Source: Bacteroidales bacterium UBA1179 (GTDB lineage Bacteria > Bacteroidota > Bacteroidia > Bacteroidales > Bacteroidaceae). Taken from it: DNA of 17,108 bases. Where the stretch lies: positions 185-17,292 of the forward strand of contig DBYT01000128.1 in the NCBI GenBank assembly GCA_002309915.1. The letters are read 5' to 3'. The notes below the pieces were generated by a model that was given only the letters and a program-made list of their open reading frames with translations, made no database searches and was not told the DNA's origin. Below, piece by piece: positions 1 to 6,906 of the stretch (positions within the stretch are counted from its first letter, which is position 1; every line of letters starts with the position of its first letter). A program made the position numbers and the translations under genes.

Positions 1-42
1 GTATCTCAGCAGGACGAAGACGAAAACTCAGAAAAACAGTAA
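1..42 (+). CDS. 3' end of an unidentified upstream gene (partial)
   Basis: Frame 1 is open from the window edge to a TAA at 40-42 and encodes the acidic tail VSQQDEDENSEKQ. The stop lies 4 bases before the aspartate kinase ATG, so the gene is plausibly co-transcribed with the lysine genes. Thirteen residues are too few to name the protein. A charged, low-complexity C-terminal tail is common in many cytoplasmic proteins. This could also be a chance open frame, because only 42 bases are available. Confidence 0.4.
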   Translation, partial: VSQQDEDENSEKQ

Positions 43-46
43 TAAC

Positions 47-1369
47 ATGAAAGTATTGAAATTCGGCGGAACATCAGTTGGAACTCCGCAGCGAATGAAA
101 GAAGTGAGCCGCCTGGTCACCGAAGACGGACAGCAGAAACTGGTAGTCCTTTCAGCCATGTCAGGCACAACCAACTCACTGGTAGAGATTGCCCAATACC
201 TCTACGGAGGCAACAAGACAGGTGCAGACGATGTAATCAACCGTCTGCGTGCCAAGTACTACGCCCACGTACCCGAACTCCTGGACAAGAAGGAGAATCA
301 GGATGAACTCCAGAAGTTCCTGGAGGAGAAGTTCAACTATCTCCAGTCATTCTACATTGACGGTTTCTCAGAGAAGGAAGAGAAGATAATACTGGCTCAG
401 GGAGAGCTTATCTCAACATACATGGTCACCTGCTACCTCAAGGAGCAGGGCATCAAGGCCGCATTGCTGCCGGCACTTGATTTCATGAAGACCAACGCCG
501 ACGCCGAGCCCGACATGCAGTTCATATCCGAGAAGGCATCGGAACAACTCAAGTCTGTTCCAGGCATGCAGATCTATATCACCCAAGGCTTTATCTGCCG
601 CAACGATCAGGGTGACATCGACAACCTGCAGCGCGGAGGCAGCGACTACACCGCATCCATCCTGGGTGCCGCCATCAAGGCCGATGAGATTCAGATCTGG
701 ACCGATATTGACGGCATGCACAACAACGATCCCCGTGTAGTTGACAAGACCCAGCCCGTACGCCACCTTCACTTTGAGGAGGCAGCCGAGTTGGCATACT
801 TTGGAGCCAAGATACTCCACCCCACCTGCATTCAGCCTGCCAAGGCAGCCAACATACCCGTACGTCTGCTCAACACCATGGAGCCCTCTGCTCCCGGCAC
901 ACTGATTGACAACCGCTCGGAGCCCGGCCGCATAGCAGCCGTTGCCGCCAAGGAAAACATCACCGCCATCAAGATAAAGTCAAGCCGAATGCTGCTGGCA
1001 CACGGCTTCCTCAAGAAGGTATTCGAGGTGTTCGAGACCTACCGCACATCAATCGACATGATCTGCACATCCGAGGTTGGTGTATCTATGTCAATTGACA
1101 ACACCAAGCACCTGGAGGAGATTGTATCGGAACTCAAGAAATACGGTACCGTAACCGTTGACAGCGGAATGTGCATCGTATGCGTAGTAGGTGACATGGT
1201 ATGGGAGAACCTGGGATTCGAGTCACGCGCCATGGACGCCCTGGCCGATATCCCCGTACGTATGATTTCATACGGCGGAAGCAACTACAACATATCCTTC
1301 CTGATCAAGGAGAGTGATAAGAAAGCTGCCCTGCAGCGTTTGAGCGACGTACTCTTCAACAATAAGTAA
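47..1369 (+). CDS. lysC: Aspartate kinase (monofunctional, with ACT domains)
   Basis: Phosphorylates L-aspartate to 4-phospho-aspartate with ATP in the cytoplasm, the first committed step toward lysine, threonine and methionine. The N-terminal amino-acid-kinase signature KFGGTSV is at residues 5-11. The substrate and nucleotide-binding segment RGGSDYTAS starts at residue 196 and is followed by WTDIDGMHNNDPR. Two ACT-type regulatory regions lie at about residues 305-375 and 380-440, so feedback inhibition by lysine and/or threonine is expected from the family. No homoserine dehydrogenase domain follows: the 440-residue length fits a monofunctional enzyme. In Bacteroidales a fused ThrA-type enzyme often exists elsewhere, so this copy is probably the lysine-branch isozyme, as its lysA neighbour supports. 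Its promoter must lie left of the window. The symbol is by function and gene context; thrA-like naming is possible. Confidence 0.95.
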   Translation: MKVLKFGGTSVGTPQRMKEVSRLVTEDGQQKLVVLSAMSGTTNSLVEIAQYLYGGNKTGADDVINRLRAKYYAHVPELLDKKENQDELQKFLEEKFNYLQSFYIDGFSEKEEKIILAQGELISTYMVTCYLKEQGIKAALLPALDFMKTNADAEPDMQFISEKASEQLKSVPGMQIYITQGFICRNDQGDIDNLQRGGSDYTASILGAAIKADEIQIWTDIDGMHNNDPRVVDKTQPVRHLHFEEAAELAYFGAKILHPTCIQPAKAANIPVRLLNTMEPSAPGTLIDNRSEPGRIAAVAAKENITAIKIKSSRMLLAHGFLKKVFEVFETYRTSIDMICTSEVGVSMSIDNTKHLEEIVSELKKYGTVTVDSGMCIVCVVGDMVWENLGFESRAMDALADIPVRMISYGGSNYNISFLIKESDKKAALQRLSDVLFNNK

Positions 1370-1371
1370 AG

Positions 1372-2490
1372 ATGCGCACACCATACTACCAGTATGACCT
1401 GAGGATACTTCAAGATACCCTCAAGTCAATAGAGGAATGTGTTGGAGGCAACCCCGACTGGCACGTACACTACGCCATCAAGGCAAATGCCAATCCCCTG
1501 CTGCTCAAGCACATCAACGAGTACGGTCTGGGAATTGACTGCGTAAGCGGCGGTGAGATCCAGGCTGCCCTGGACAACGGTTTCCCCGCATCATCTATAG
1601 TATTCGCCGGTGTAGGCAAAGCCGATTGGGAGATTGACCTGGCGCTTAATGCAGGTATCCTGTGTTTCAACGTTGAATCAGAGGCTGAACTGGATGTGAT
1701 AGCCGAGCGTTGCGCTGCTCTGGGCAAGACTGCACATATTGCCCTGCGTGTCAATCCCGATGTCGATGCCCACACACACAAGAACATAACCACCGGAAAG
1801 GCAGAGAACAAGTTTGGCATAGAGATACCCATGCTCCTGCCCATCATCCGCAAGGCACAGCAGAATCCCTGTTTCTTCTTTGAGGGTCTGCACTTCCACA
1901 TAGGTTCACAGATCCTTGACATGGAGCCGTTCCATCTGCTCTGCCAGAAGGCAAATGACCTGCAGGATATGCTGGAAAAAGAGGGAATCAAACTCAACAG
2001 CATCAATGTAGGCGGCGGCCTGGGTGTTGATTATGTCAACCCTGAGCAGAATCCCGTTCCAAACTTCAGGGAGTACTTTGACATATTCCGCAACGAACTC
2101 AAACTGCGTCCCGGACAGCAGCTCCACTTTGAGTTGGGCCGCGCCGTAGTGGCACAGTGCGGACGTCTTATTACCAAGGTTCTCTACGTCAAGCAGGGCA
2201 CAATCAAGAAATTCGCCATTGTAGACGCAGGTTTCACCGAACTCATCCGCCCCGCCCTGTACGGAGCGCATCACAAGATCGTGAACCTGAGCTCAAACGG
2301 TCCGCTCCAGAAGTACGATGTGGTAGGTCCCATCTGCGAATCATCCGATATATTCGGAAAAGATGAGATGCTACCAGAAGTTCACCGTGGTGATCTGATA
2401 GCACTCATGAGCGCCGGCGCTTACGGAGAGGCAATGTCTTCACAGTACAACTGCCGTCCGCTGCCGGGAGCTGAACAAGGAGAGTTCTGA
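1372..2490 (+). CDS. lysA: Diaminopimelate decarboxylase
   Basis: PLP-dependent fold-III decarboxylase that turns meso-diaminopimelate into L-lysine and CO2, the last step of lysine synthesis. Visible family marks are the PLP lysine in YAIKANANP (K37), NKFGIE, HFHIGSQ (residues 174-180), the glycine-rich phosphate-binding GGGLG (214-218), ELGRA, the catalytic-cysteine motif CESSD (C322, from the partner subunit in the dimer), and GAYGEAMSSQYNCRP near the C-terminus. The start is secure because an in-frame TAA lies at 1363-1365 and no other start fits between it and 1372. The N-terminus is therefore short, beginning almost directly at the first beta strand, and the total of 372 residues is slightly below the usual range. 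The 2-base gap after the aspartate kinase stop indicates one operon and possibly translational coupling. Confidence 0.95.
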   Translation: MRTPYYQYDLRILQDTLKSIEECVGGNPDWHVHYAIKANANPLLLKHINEYGLGIDCVSGGEIQAALDNGFPASSIVFAGVGKADWEIDLALNAGILCFNVESEAELDVIAERCAALGKTAHIALRVNPDVDAHTHKNITTGKAENKFGIEIPMLLPIIRKAQQNPCFFFEGLHFHIGSQILDMEPFHLLCQKANDLQDMLEKEGIKLNSINVGGGLGVDYVNPEQNPVPNFREYFDIFRNELKLRPGQQLHFELGRAVVAQCGRLITKVLYVKQGTIKKFAIVDAGFTELIRPALYGAHHKIVNLSSNGPLQKYDVVGPICESSDIFGKDEMLPEVHRGDLIALMSAGAYGEAMSSQYNCRPLPGAEQGEF

Positions 2491-2496
2491 TCAGAA
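2485..2496. other. 12-base palindrome spanning two abutting convergent stop codons
   Basis: TTCTGATCAGAA is a perfect palindrome centred between 2490 and 2491. Its plus-strand half contains the lysA stop TGA (2488-2490), and its minus-strand half contains the stop TGA of the barrel-protein gene (complement of 2491-2493). With no loop it is not a standard hairpin terminator and there is no following T-run. Neither convergent transcription unit has a recognisable terminator before it enters the other gene. Confidence 0.6.
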
Positions 2497-3543
2497 TTTC
2501 CACATAACTCCAAGAGAGACGGGATAATCCCAGTAGAGTTTATCATCGTGGGACAGGATTCCTGCTCCCGCGCTGATATCTATGCCGAAGTGATCGGTAA
2601 GGAATATGTCATATGTAGCCTGGCAGGTCAGGAAGTTCTCATCGTAACGTCCAAAGGCAGGTTTGCCGCGGAATGAGAGTGAGAATGCACCTATGTCAAG
2701 ACCCATACCGGCGCTACATGTGAATCCGGGATCAAACATATTGTTTTCATTCATGGAACCGGTGCTGAAGCCCAGGTCGGCCAGGAATGAGAGACCGCCG
2801 CGGTTGCCGAAACGGCACTTGAACTGAACCACGTCACGCATGGTTCCGGACTGTACGAAATACTGTACCTGCGGAGATATTGATACATAGGGGAAACGCT
2901 CATCGGGAACATTCCAGTTCTTAACCACTCCCACAATCATTCCGGCCGATGCAGCCGCAACGGCTACGGCACCTACCAGCAGAGCGGCATCATCGACCTC
3001 AGTCAGATCTACATCCGGAGCCTTGGGACGGCTGCTGCTCTTATGGGCAGTATTGTAACGGCTGGAATTTGAAGGAGTCCAGTTGTCATAATGACGACCG
3101 TCATAGTAACGTGCGCGATGCGCCACATCGTACCAGAACAGGTCATGGTAGAAATCAAACAAATCAACCAGCAACATCGCCAGCACAGGATCATCAGGGT
3201 CGCTGGTTGAGTATTTCTTACCCTCGGCATCGCGGGCACTGTAAACAATATTGTCAACCACAACCTCCTTTACAGGTTTCTCTACCGGTACCGGATCATG
3301 CAGTTCGGCCACGGTATCGGGCATGAACAGGTCATACATCACTGACTTGCTCCTGTCCTTATATATAAAATGGAACTGTGCGGTAATCTCGGCGGGAGAG
3401 TTCTTGTACATGGTCAGATAACCGTTACCGTCATCGGCCGTAACGACTTCACCCCACACAAGCATATTCTGCTTATTCTTCTTTGCGTCCACAACTGTAA
3501 ACGGCAACACGATGGCAAGCATCAGAAACATCAACTTTTTCAT
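2491..3543 (-). CDS. Secreted protein with C-terminal outer-membrane beta-barrel-like region, function unknown
   Basis: I do not recognise the family. The 350-residue product starts with a good signal peptide (residues 1-20, cleavage after VVDA). Residues 21-130 look like a mixed soluble domain with a DP/KP-rich linker near 78-93. Residues 130-180 are rich in Tyr, His, Ser and Arg. A Gly/Ala/Val hydrophobic stretch at 186-208 could be a membrane helix or a linker. From about 217 to 350 the sequence alternates polar and hydrophobic or aromatic residues in short strands (for example YVSISPQVQYFVQ, LSFLADLGFS, PVSLGVMWKF) and ends in a terminal Phe, as outer-membrane barrels typically do; about 130 residues would suit a small eight-strand barrel. 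The start ATG is the complement of 3541-3543, and a -7 element lies 24 bases upstream. The gene is downstream of rmuC on the same strand but separated by 94 bases with its own promoter-like element. Confidence 0.85.
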   Translation of the reverse strand: MKKLMFLMLAIVLPFTVVDAKKNKQNMLVWGEVVTADDGNGYLTMYKNSPAEITAQFHFIYKDRSKSVMYDLFMPDTVAELHDPVPVEKPVKEVVVDNIVYSARDAEGKKYSTSDPDDPVLAMLLVDLFDFYHDLFWYDVAHRARYYDGRHYDNWTPSNSSRYNTAHKSSSRPKAPDVDLTEVDDAALLVGAVAVAAASAGMIVGVVKNWNVPDERFPYVSISPQVQYFVQSGTMRDVVQFKCRFGNRGGLSFLADLGFSTGSMNENNMFDPGFTCSAGMGLDIGAFSLSFRGKPAFGRYDENFLTCQATYDIFLTDHFGIDISAGAGILSHDDKLYWDYPVSLGVMWKF

Positions 3544-3567
3544 AAGTGTTTTGGTTTATATCCGATG

Positions 3568-3575
3568 CGAAGATA
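3568..3575 (-). promoter_or_regulatory. Probable Bacteroidetes -7 element for the barrel-protein gene
   Basis: Read on the minus strand this is TATCTTCG, one mismatch from TAnnTTTG, 24 bases before the ATG. The same octamer precedes rmuC at 4963-4970, which supports it being real. No clear TTTG-type -33 element is visible at the expected distance. Confidence 0.5.
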
Positions 3576-3637
3576 GAGAGGATAGTTTACCCGTGTAAGG
3601 TAAATTCCCTAAAAGATCAGGGGAAAAACCCTATTGT

Positions 3638-4936
3638 TCACTCGTCGGACTCAGATGGCTCCGGGAGTTCGGTCTCATCGGCCTCAATATCAGCATCCTG
3701 CAGTTGCGGGATAGGATTGCGGGAGCTCTGCTTGGCTCCCAGTTTCTGCAGTTTGCCGCAGGTCTGAATTATGCTCTGACCGCCGGGCAGGAGTTTCTTC
3801 TCGCCTGCCTCATATGCCTTCCCGGCATTCTCAAGAGCCTTGCCTATAGCCTTGTAACGGTCCATGAACTGCCCCACACGGTCCATCATCTCATTGGCCA
3901 GTTCATAAACCTTCTCGTGGTTCTGGGCCTGTGCTATCTGAGTCCATGTCATGTTGATGATACGCAGGGCGGCAAACAGGGTCTGCTCGTCGGCTATATA
4001 GACGTTCTTCTCCATAGCGTTACGCCACAGATCAGGCTGGGCGCCCACTGCGGCCCACAGGGCACCGGTATTGGGCACGAACATTATCACATAGTCCATC
4101 CTTACCTTGGGAGGCTTGACATATGATGAATAGTCCTTGCCCGCCAGTTCCTTGACATGTTTCTGGATACTTTCCACATGAGCCTTCAAATATTTCTGGC
4201 GGTCAGCCTCATCCTCTGCATTCACATAATCCATGAATGCGGTCAGCGATACCTTGGAGTCAATGATAACGTCACGTTTCTGATCAAGGTGCAGAATCAC
4301 ATCGGGACGCATGCTGCGGTCATCCTCGGTGCGTACCACATCACCGGCCGCATCACGGATTGATGACTGCAATTCATAGTGAACACCCTTGGTCAGGCCC
4401 TGAGACTCAAGCAGTTCATCCAGGATTATCTCACCCCAGTTACCCTGCACGCGGCCGGCATGACGGAACACACGAGTAAGTTCATCGGCACTCTCCTTGG
4501 CGGCGGCACTCTGGCGCATCATGTTCTCGGCCTGGGTCTTTATTTCACTGCTTATGGATGTCTGTTTGATGGTATTCTCCTTCATAGCCTCCTTCATGCG
4601 GTCAATGGTCTCCTTGAGGGGATTCACTATCTGACCGATGCTGGTATTGCTTGAGGCGGCAAACTCCTCCTGGCGTTTCTTGAGCAGGTCGGCAGTATCG
4701 GCCTTCATCTGTGCCGATACTTTGGCTATTGTCTCGTCAAACTTGGCCTGCTGCGCGGCAAAGGCCTCGGCATGGCGCTTGTCCTGAGCGGCGATCATGT
4801 CATCACATGCCTTCTGACGGGCGTCAACAAGCTCCCGGGTATGTGTCTGCCACTCTTTTTTGGCCTTACCGGTACCCATCAGAAAACCGGCCAGCAGGCC
4901 CACCAGAGCACAAAGGATTCCAATAATTACAACCAT
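3638..4936 (-). CDS. rmuC: DNA recombination protein RmuC family
   Basis: RmuC proteins limit inversion or rearrangement between inverted repeats and are thought to have a nuclease-like core; their biochemical role is poorly defined. The product (432 residues from the chosen ATG) has an N-terminal membrane helix (residues 2-20), a long Lys/Glu/Gln/Ala-rich coiled coil (about 25-160), and the conserved RmuC core. The core shows GNWGE (165-169), RPDVILHL (210-217), the core motif VIIDSKVSL (223-231) and FVPNTGALWAAV (286-297). The last roughly 25 residues are an acidic tail. The open frame extends 9 bases further to a TTG at 4943-4945, but the ATG at 4934-4936 directly precedes the hydrophobic helix and is the better start. 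It is transcribed divergently from the TPR-AraC regulator, with its own -7 element; the two look functionally unrelated. Confidence 0.93.
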   Translation of the reverse strand: MVVIIGILCALVGLLAGFLMGTGKAKKEWQTHTRELVDARQKACDDMIAAQDKRHAEAFAAQQAKFDETIAKVSAQMKADTADLLKKRQEEFAASSNTSIGQIVNPLKETIDRMKEAMKENTIKQTSISSEIKTQAENMMRQSAAAKESADELTRVFRHAGRVQGNWGEIILDELLESQGLTKGVHYELQSSIRDAAGDVVRTEDDRSMRPDVILHLDQKRDVIIDSKVSLTAFMDYVNAEDEADRQKYLKAHVESIQKHVKELAGKDYSSYVKPPKVRMDYVIMFVPNTGALWAAVGAQPDLWRNAMEKNVYIADEQTLFAALRIINMTWTQIAQAQNHEKVYELANEMMDRVGQFMDRYKAIGKALENAGKAYEAGEKKLLPGGQSIIQTCGKLQKLGAKQSSRNPIPQLQDADIEADETELPEPSESDE

Positions 4937-4962
4937 CGGTAACAATCTCTTTTATATGGTTA

Positions 4963-4970
4963 CGAAGATA
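4963..4970 (-). promoter_or_regulatory. rmuC: Probable -7 element for rmuC
   Basis: Minus-strand TATCTTCG, identical to the element before the barrel-protein gene, 27 bases before the chosen ATG at 4936. If it sets the transcription start about 6 to 7 bases downstream, the leader is only about 20 bases. This favours the ATG at 4936 slightly, although the TTG at 4945 would still be inside such a transcript. No convincing -33 element. Confidence 0.5.
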
Positions 4971-4977
4971 AATATTC

Positions 4978-5010
4978 TTTTCGGTTTATCGTGCATTTTA
5001 ATTATCTTTG
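4978..5010 (+). promoter_or_regulatory. Promoter for the TPR-AraC regulator gene
   Basis: The -7 element TATCTTTG (5003-5010) matches TAnnTTTG exactly. A weak -33-like TTTTCG (4978-4983) lies 19 bases upstream, the usual Bacteroides spacing. The start codon at 5050 is 40 bases downstream. It lies back to back with the rmuC -7 element (4963-4970), so the 113-base gap carries two divergent promoters and the -33 zones interleave. Confidence 0.6.
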
Positions 5011-5049
5011 CAATGCTTAAAAAAACTGACAAATAGTTCATTTCCGTAA

Positions 5050-6756
5050 ATGCTCAAAATTAGAAAGGACGCTTGGATTGTGCCATTACTATGGTTTGCT
5101 GTGACAGTAAGCTGCTCTGACAATCCCCAGAAATCAGAACCCGTTTCATCGGATCTCAAATCAATTTACACAGAAGGTGCTGCCATGAGCCGCCACCGCA
5201 CCGATCCGGAGCGCGCGCTCATAATGATTGATTCAGCCGTAACCGTAGGTAACATAACAGCGGCAAGGGGTGAATATCTCAAAGCCGTAACCTATTACGG
5301 CGGATTCAGGGACCTGAGTGAATCAAAACGCATCTGTCTGGATTTCGTGAACGGTCCGGAGGCCGGCTCCGACAGTGTTGCCCTGCAGCGCATGTATGAT
5401 CTGCTGGCAACAATAGAATACTGCAACGGTAATGAAGTTCAGCTGATTCAGTACGCCACCGAGGCTTCGCGCCTGGCACACGCCCTGGATATGCCCGATG
5501 AGGTTGGCGATATGGCGGGCATGATAGCCTGTTCCATGGCACGTACCGGTCAGGTCAAGGAGGGAATAGACAAACTGAAGGAGACCATTGACGAACTCAT
5601 AAAGCTGGATACATATCCCGGAGTCAACGCATTCCATTCGGTAACCAAGCAGCTCCAGCATATCTATGTTGAGAATGACATGTTCCAGGAGATGGTTGAC
5701 CTGAGTATTCTTGCGCTTAACCGTATTGAGGAGTTTGAAAAGAACACGGAACGTTTCGGCGGAATGGACGACAATTACGATCCGTCCGACTTCATTGATT
5801 TCGCAAAAGGACAGACACTGGCATTCCGCACTGTCGCATATGCCCGCATGGGACTGAGAGCGGAGGCTGAACGTTCCGAGGCTCAGATGCGTCTCACAGA
5901 CTGGAGCAAGACACCCGACTGCGAAAACATGATGAGTACGGCATATCTTCACCTTGGCCAATGGGACAAATTCGAGAAAGCCATGGATATAAGTGGCTCC
6001 ATGATCAGGGACACCATAAGCACAAACTTTATCACCGCCCTTGAGATACGCGTAGTAGGTGCTCTGGAGCGTCATGACAAAGCCAGAGCATTTGACTATC
6101 TGCAGCGTGCCTACATAATCAAGGATTCCATTGCAAACCGCAACACACGCCAGCAGATGGCAGAACTGGCCACCGCATATCATCTGCAGGAGGAGACCCT
6201 GGCTCACCAACAGGAGATTCTGGCCCGGGAGAAAGCCGAATCCCGGGCACATCTGTATCTGGTAATCGGATTAAGCGTAGTGATGTTCTGCATATTCTTC
6301 AGTTACAAATGGAGAGAGACTCTTATCAAGAACCGCAAACTGTATGAACTCATAAAAAACCGGAATACTAAGACTGGAACTGATTCAGAGTCCGATAAAT
6401 ACGCACCCGAATCCAAGGAGATAGCTCTCTACAACAGGATATGCAACCTCATGTCAACTGACAGGCTCTACTCCAACCCCGACCTGACACGCGCCGGACT
6501 GGCTGAGAAACTGGCCACCAACGAGCACTACATAGCAGATGCCATACGCGAAGGCTCCGACGGAAAGACATTCCTGCAGTTCGTTAACATGTACCGTCTC
6601 AGCAGCGCTACCGTAATGCTTGCCCAGAACGATGATCCCGTTGAGCAGATAGCCCTGGCTACCGGTTTCAGTAACAGGCGCACATTCAACCGGATTTTCT
6701 TTAATGAGTACGGAATGTCACCGACCGATTTCCGAAGGGCCGGCCGAACATCATAA
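5050..6756 (+). CDS. Membrane-spanning TPR sensor with AraC-type DNA-binding domain
   Basis: Predicted one-component transmembrane transcription regulator (568 residues). Residues 1-22 are hydrophobic and end in VSC, followed by SDNPQ: either a relaxed lipoprotein signal with Cys22 or an N-terminal signal/anchor. Residues 30-360 are helical with TPR-like repeats, for example the A-x-A-Y-A-R-M-G and TAYLHLGQWDKFEKAM segments. Residues 365-400 look like a coiled coil. A single membrane helix lies at about 402-418 and is followed by KWRETLIKNRK, a positive-inside flank. Residues 457-565 form an AraC/XylS-type domain: first helix-turn-helix at about 481-500, second at 530-552 with the family signature IALATGFSNRRTFNRIF and then YGMSPTDFR. 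Topology therefore puts TPRs in the periplasm and DNA binding in the cytoplasm. It is 150 bases upstream of the giant secreted-protein gene on the same strand, which is its most likely target. The ligand is unknown. No kinase or receiver domain is present, so it is not a hybrid two-component system. Confidence 0.88.
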   Translation: MLKIRKDAWIVPLLWFAVTVSCSDNPQKSEPVSSDLKSIYTEGAAMSRHRTDPERALIMIDSAVTVGNITAARGEYLKAVTYYGGFRDLSESKRICLDFVNGPEAGSDSVALQRMYDLLATIEYCNGNEVQLIQYATEASRLAHALDMPDEVGDMAGMIACSMARTGQVKEGIDKLKETIDELIKLDTYPGVNAFHSVTKQLQHIYVENDMFQEMVDLSILALNRIEEFEKNTERFGGMDDNYDPSDFIDFAKGQTLAFRTVAYARMGLRAEAERSEAQMRLTDWSKTPDCENMMSTAYLHLGQWDKFEKAMDISGSMIRDTISTNFITALEIRVVGALERHDKARAFDYLQRAYIIKDSIANRNTRQQMAELATAYHLQEETLAHQQEILAREKAESRAHLYLVIGLSVVMFCIFFSYKWRETLIKNRKLYELIKNRNTKTGTDSESDKYAPESKEIALYNRICNLMSTDRLYSNPDLTRAGLAEKLATNEHYIADAIREGSDGKTFLQFVNMYRLSSATVMLAQNDDPVEQIALATGFSNRRTFNRIFFNEYGMSPTDFRRAGRTS

Positions 6757-6804
6757 TGTAAGCATTTTGCATAATTATCGGCAATCCTGATATTTCTCCG
6801 GATT

Positions 6805-6835
6805 TGACCTATTCTTTTCCAAATCTGTCCTATGC
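6805..6835 (+). promoter_or_regulatory. Candidate operator: 21-base-period direct repeat before the giant gene
   Basis: TGACCTATTC (6805-6814) and TGTCCTATGC (6826-6835) match at 8 of 10 positions and start exactly 21 bases apart, two helical turns. The second copy covers the expected -33 zone of the probable promoter (-7 at 6853-6860). Tandem same-orientation half-sites spaced 21 bases next to the promoter are how AraC binds its I1-I2 sites. Inference: this is the binding site of the regulator encoded immediately upstream. It could still be chance in a 150-base gap. Confidence 0.4.
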
Positions 6836-6852
6836 TCAGTTATTAATTTATA

Positions 6853-6860
6853 TCTATTTG
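6853..6860 (+). promoter_or_regulatory. Probable -7 element of the giant-gene promoter
   Basis: TCTATTTG differs from TAnnTTTG at one position and lies 46 bases before the ATG at 6907. No TTTG -33 element sits at the usual spacing; the only nearby TTTG (6803-6806) is 46 bases upstream of the -7. A promoter with a usable -7 but no -33 is what an activator-dependent promoter would look like. The surrounding 6757-6906 gap is AT-rich and has no open frame; no terminator for the regulator gene is evident. Confidence 0.4.
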
Positions 6861-6906
6861 CAGTAATCAATTAATAGTTCTTATAACCTAATCAATCAAC
6901 AAACAA

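Noticed and set aside
1470..2006. 178-codon minus-strand open frame across lysA
   Set aside because: The plus frame carries every diaminopimelate decarboxylase motif, and the antisense translation has none of its own.
3600..3637. Possible terminator hairpin after rmuC (TCCCT / AGGGGA and GGG-AAAAA-CCC)
   Set aside because: The stems are only 3 to 5 pairs with a bulge, and no T-run follows on the minus strand.
4937..4945. TTG start for rmuC at 4945
   Set aside because: It adds only Met-Leu-Pro before an ATG at 4936 that directly precedes the hydrophobic N-terminal helix. TTG is rare as a start in this group, so the ATG is preferred.
5323..6252. 309-codon open frame on the minus strand inside the regulator gene
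   Set aside because: It lies wholly antisense to a gene with clear TPR, membrane-helix and AraC features. Its translation shows no domain and is Cys/His/Leu-rich as expected from the complement of this codon usage.
6784..6804. AATCC / GGATT inverted repeat after the regulator stop as a terminator
   Set aside because: Five pairs with a 12-base loop and no adjacent T-run; too weak to call.
4974..6819. The 9-base word ATTCTTTTC shared by the gap before the regulator (4974-4982) and the gap before the giant gene (6811-6819), as a possible common operator
   Set aside because: It is short, AT-rich, at different distances from the -7 elements, and not flanked by further matching bases. A chance match is likely.
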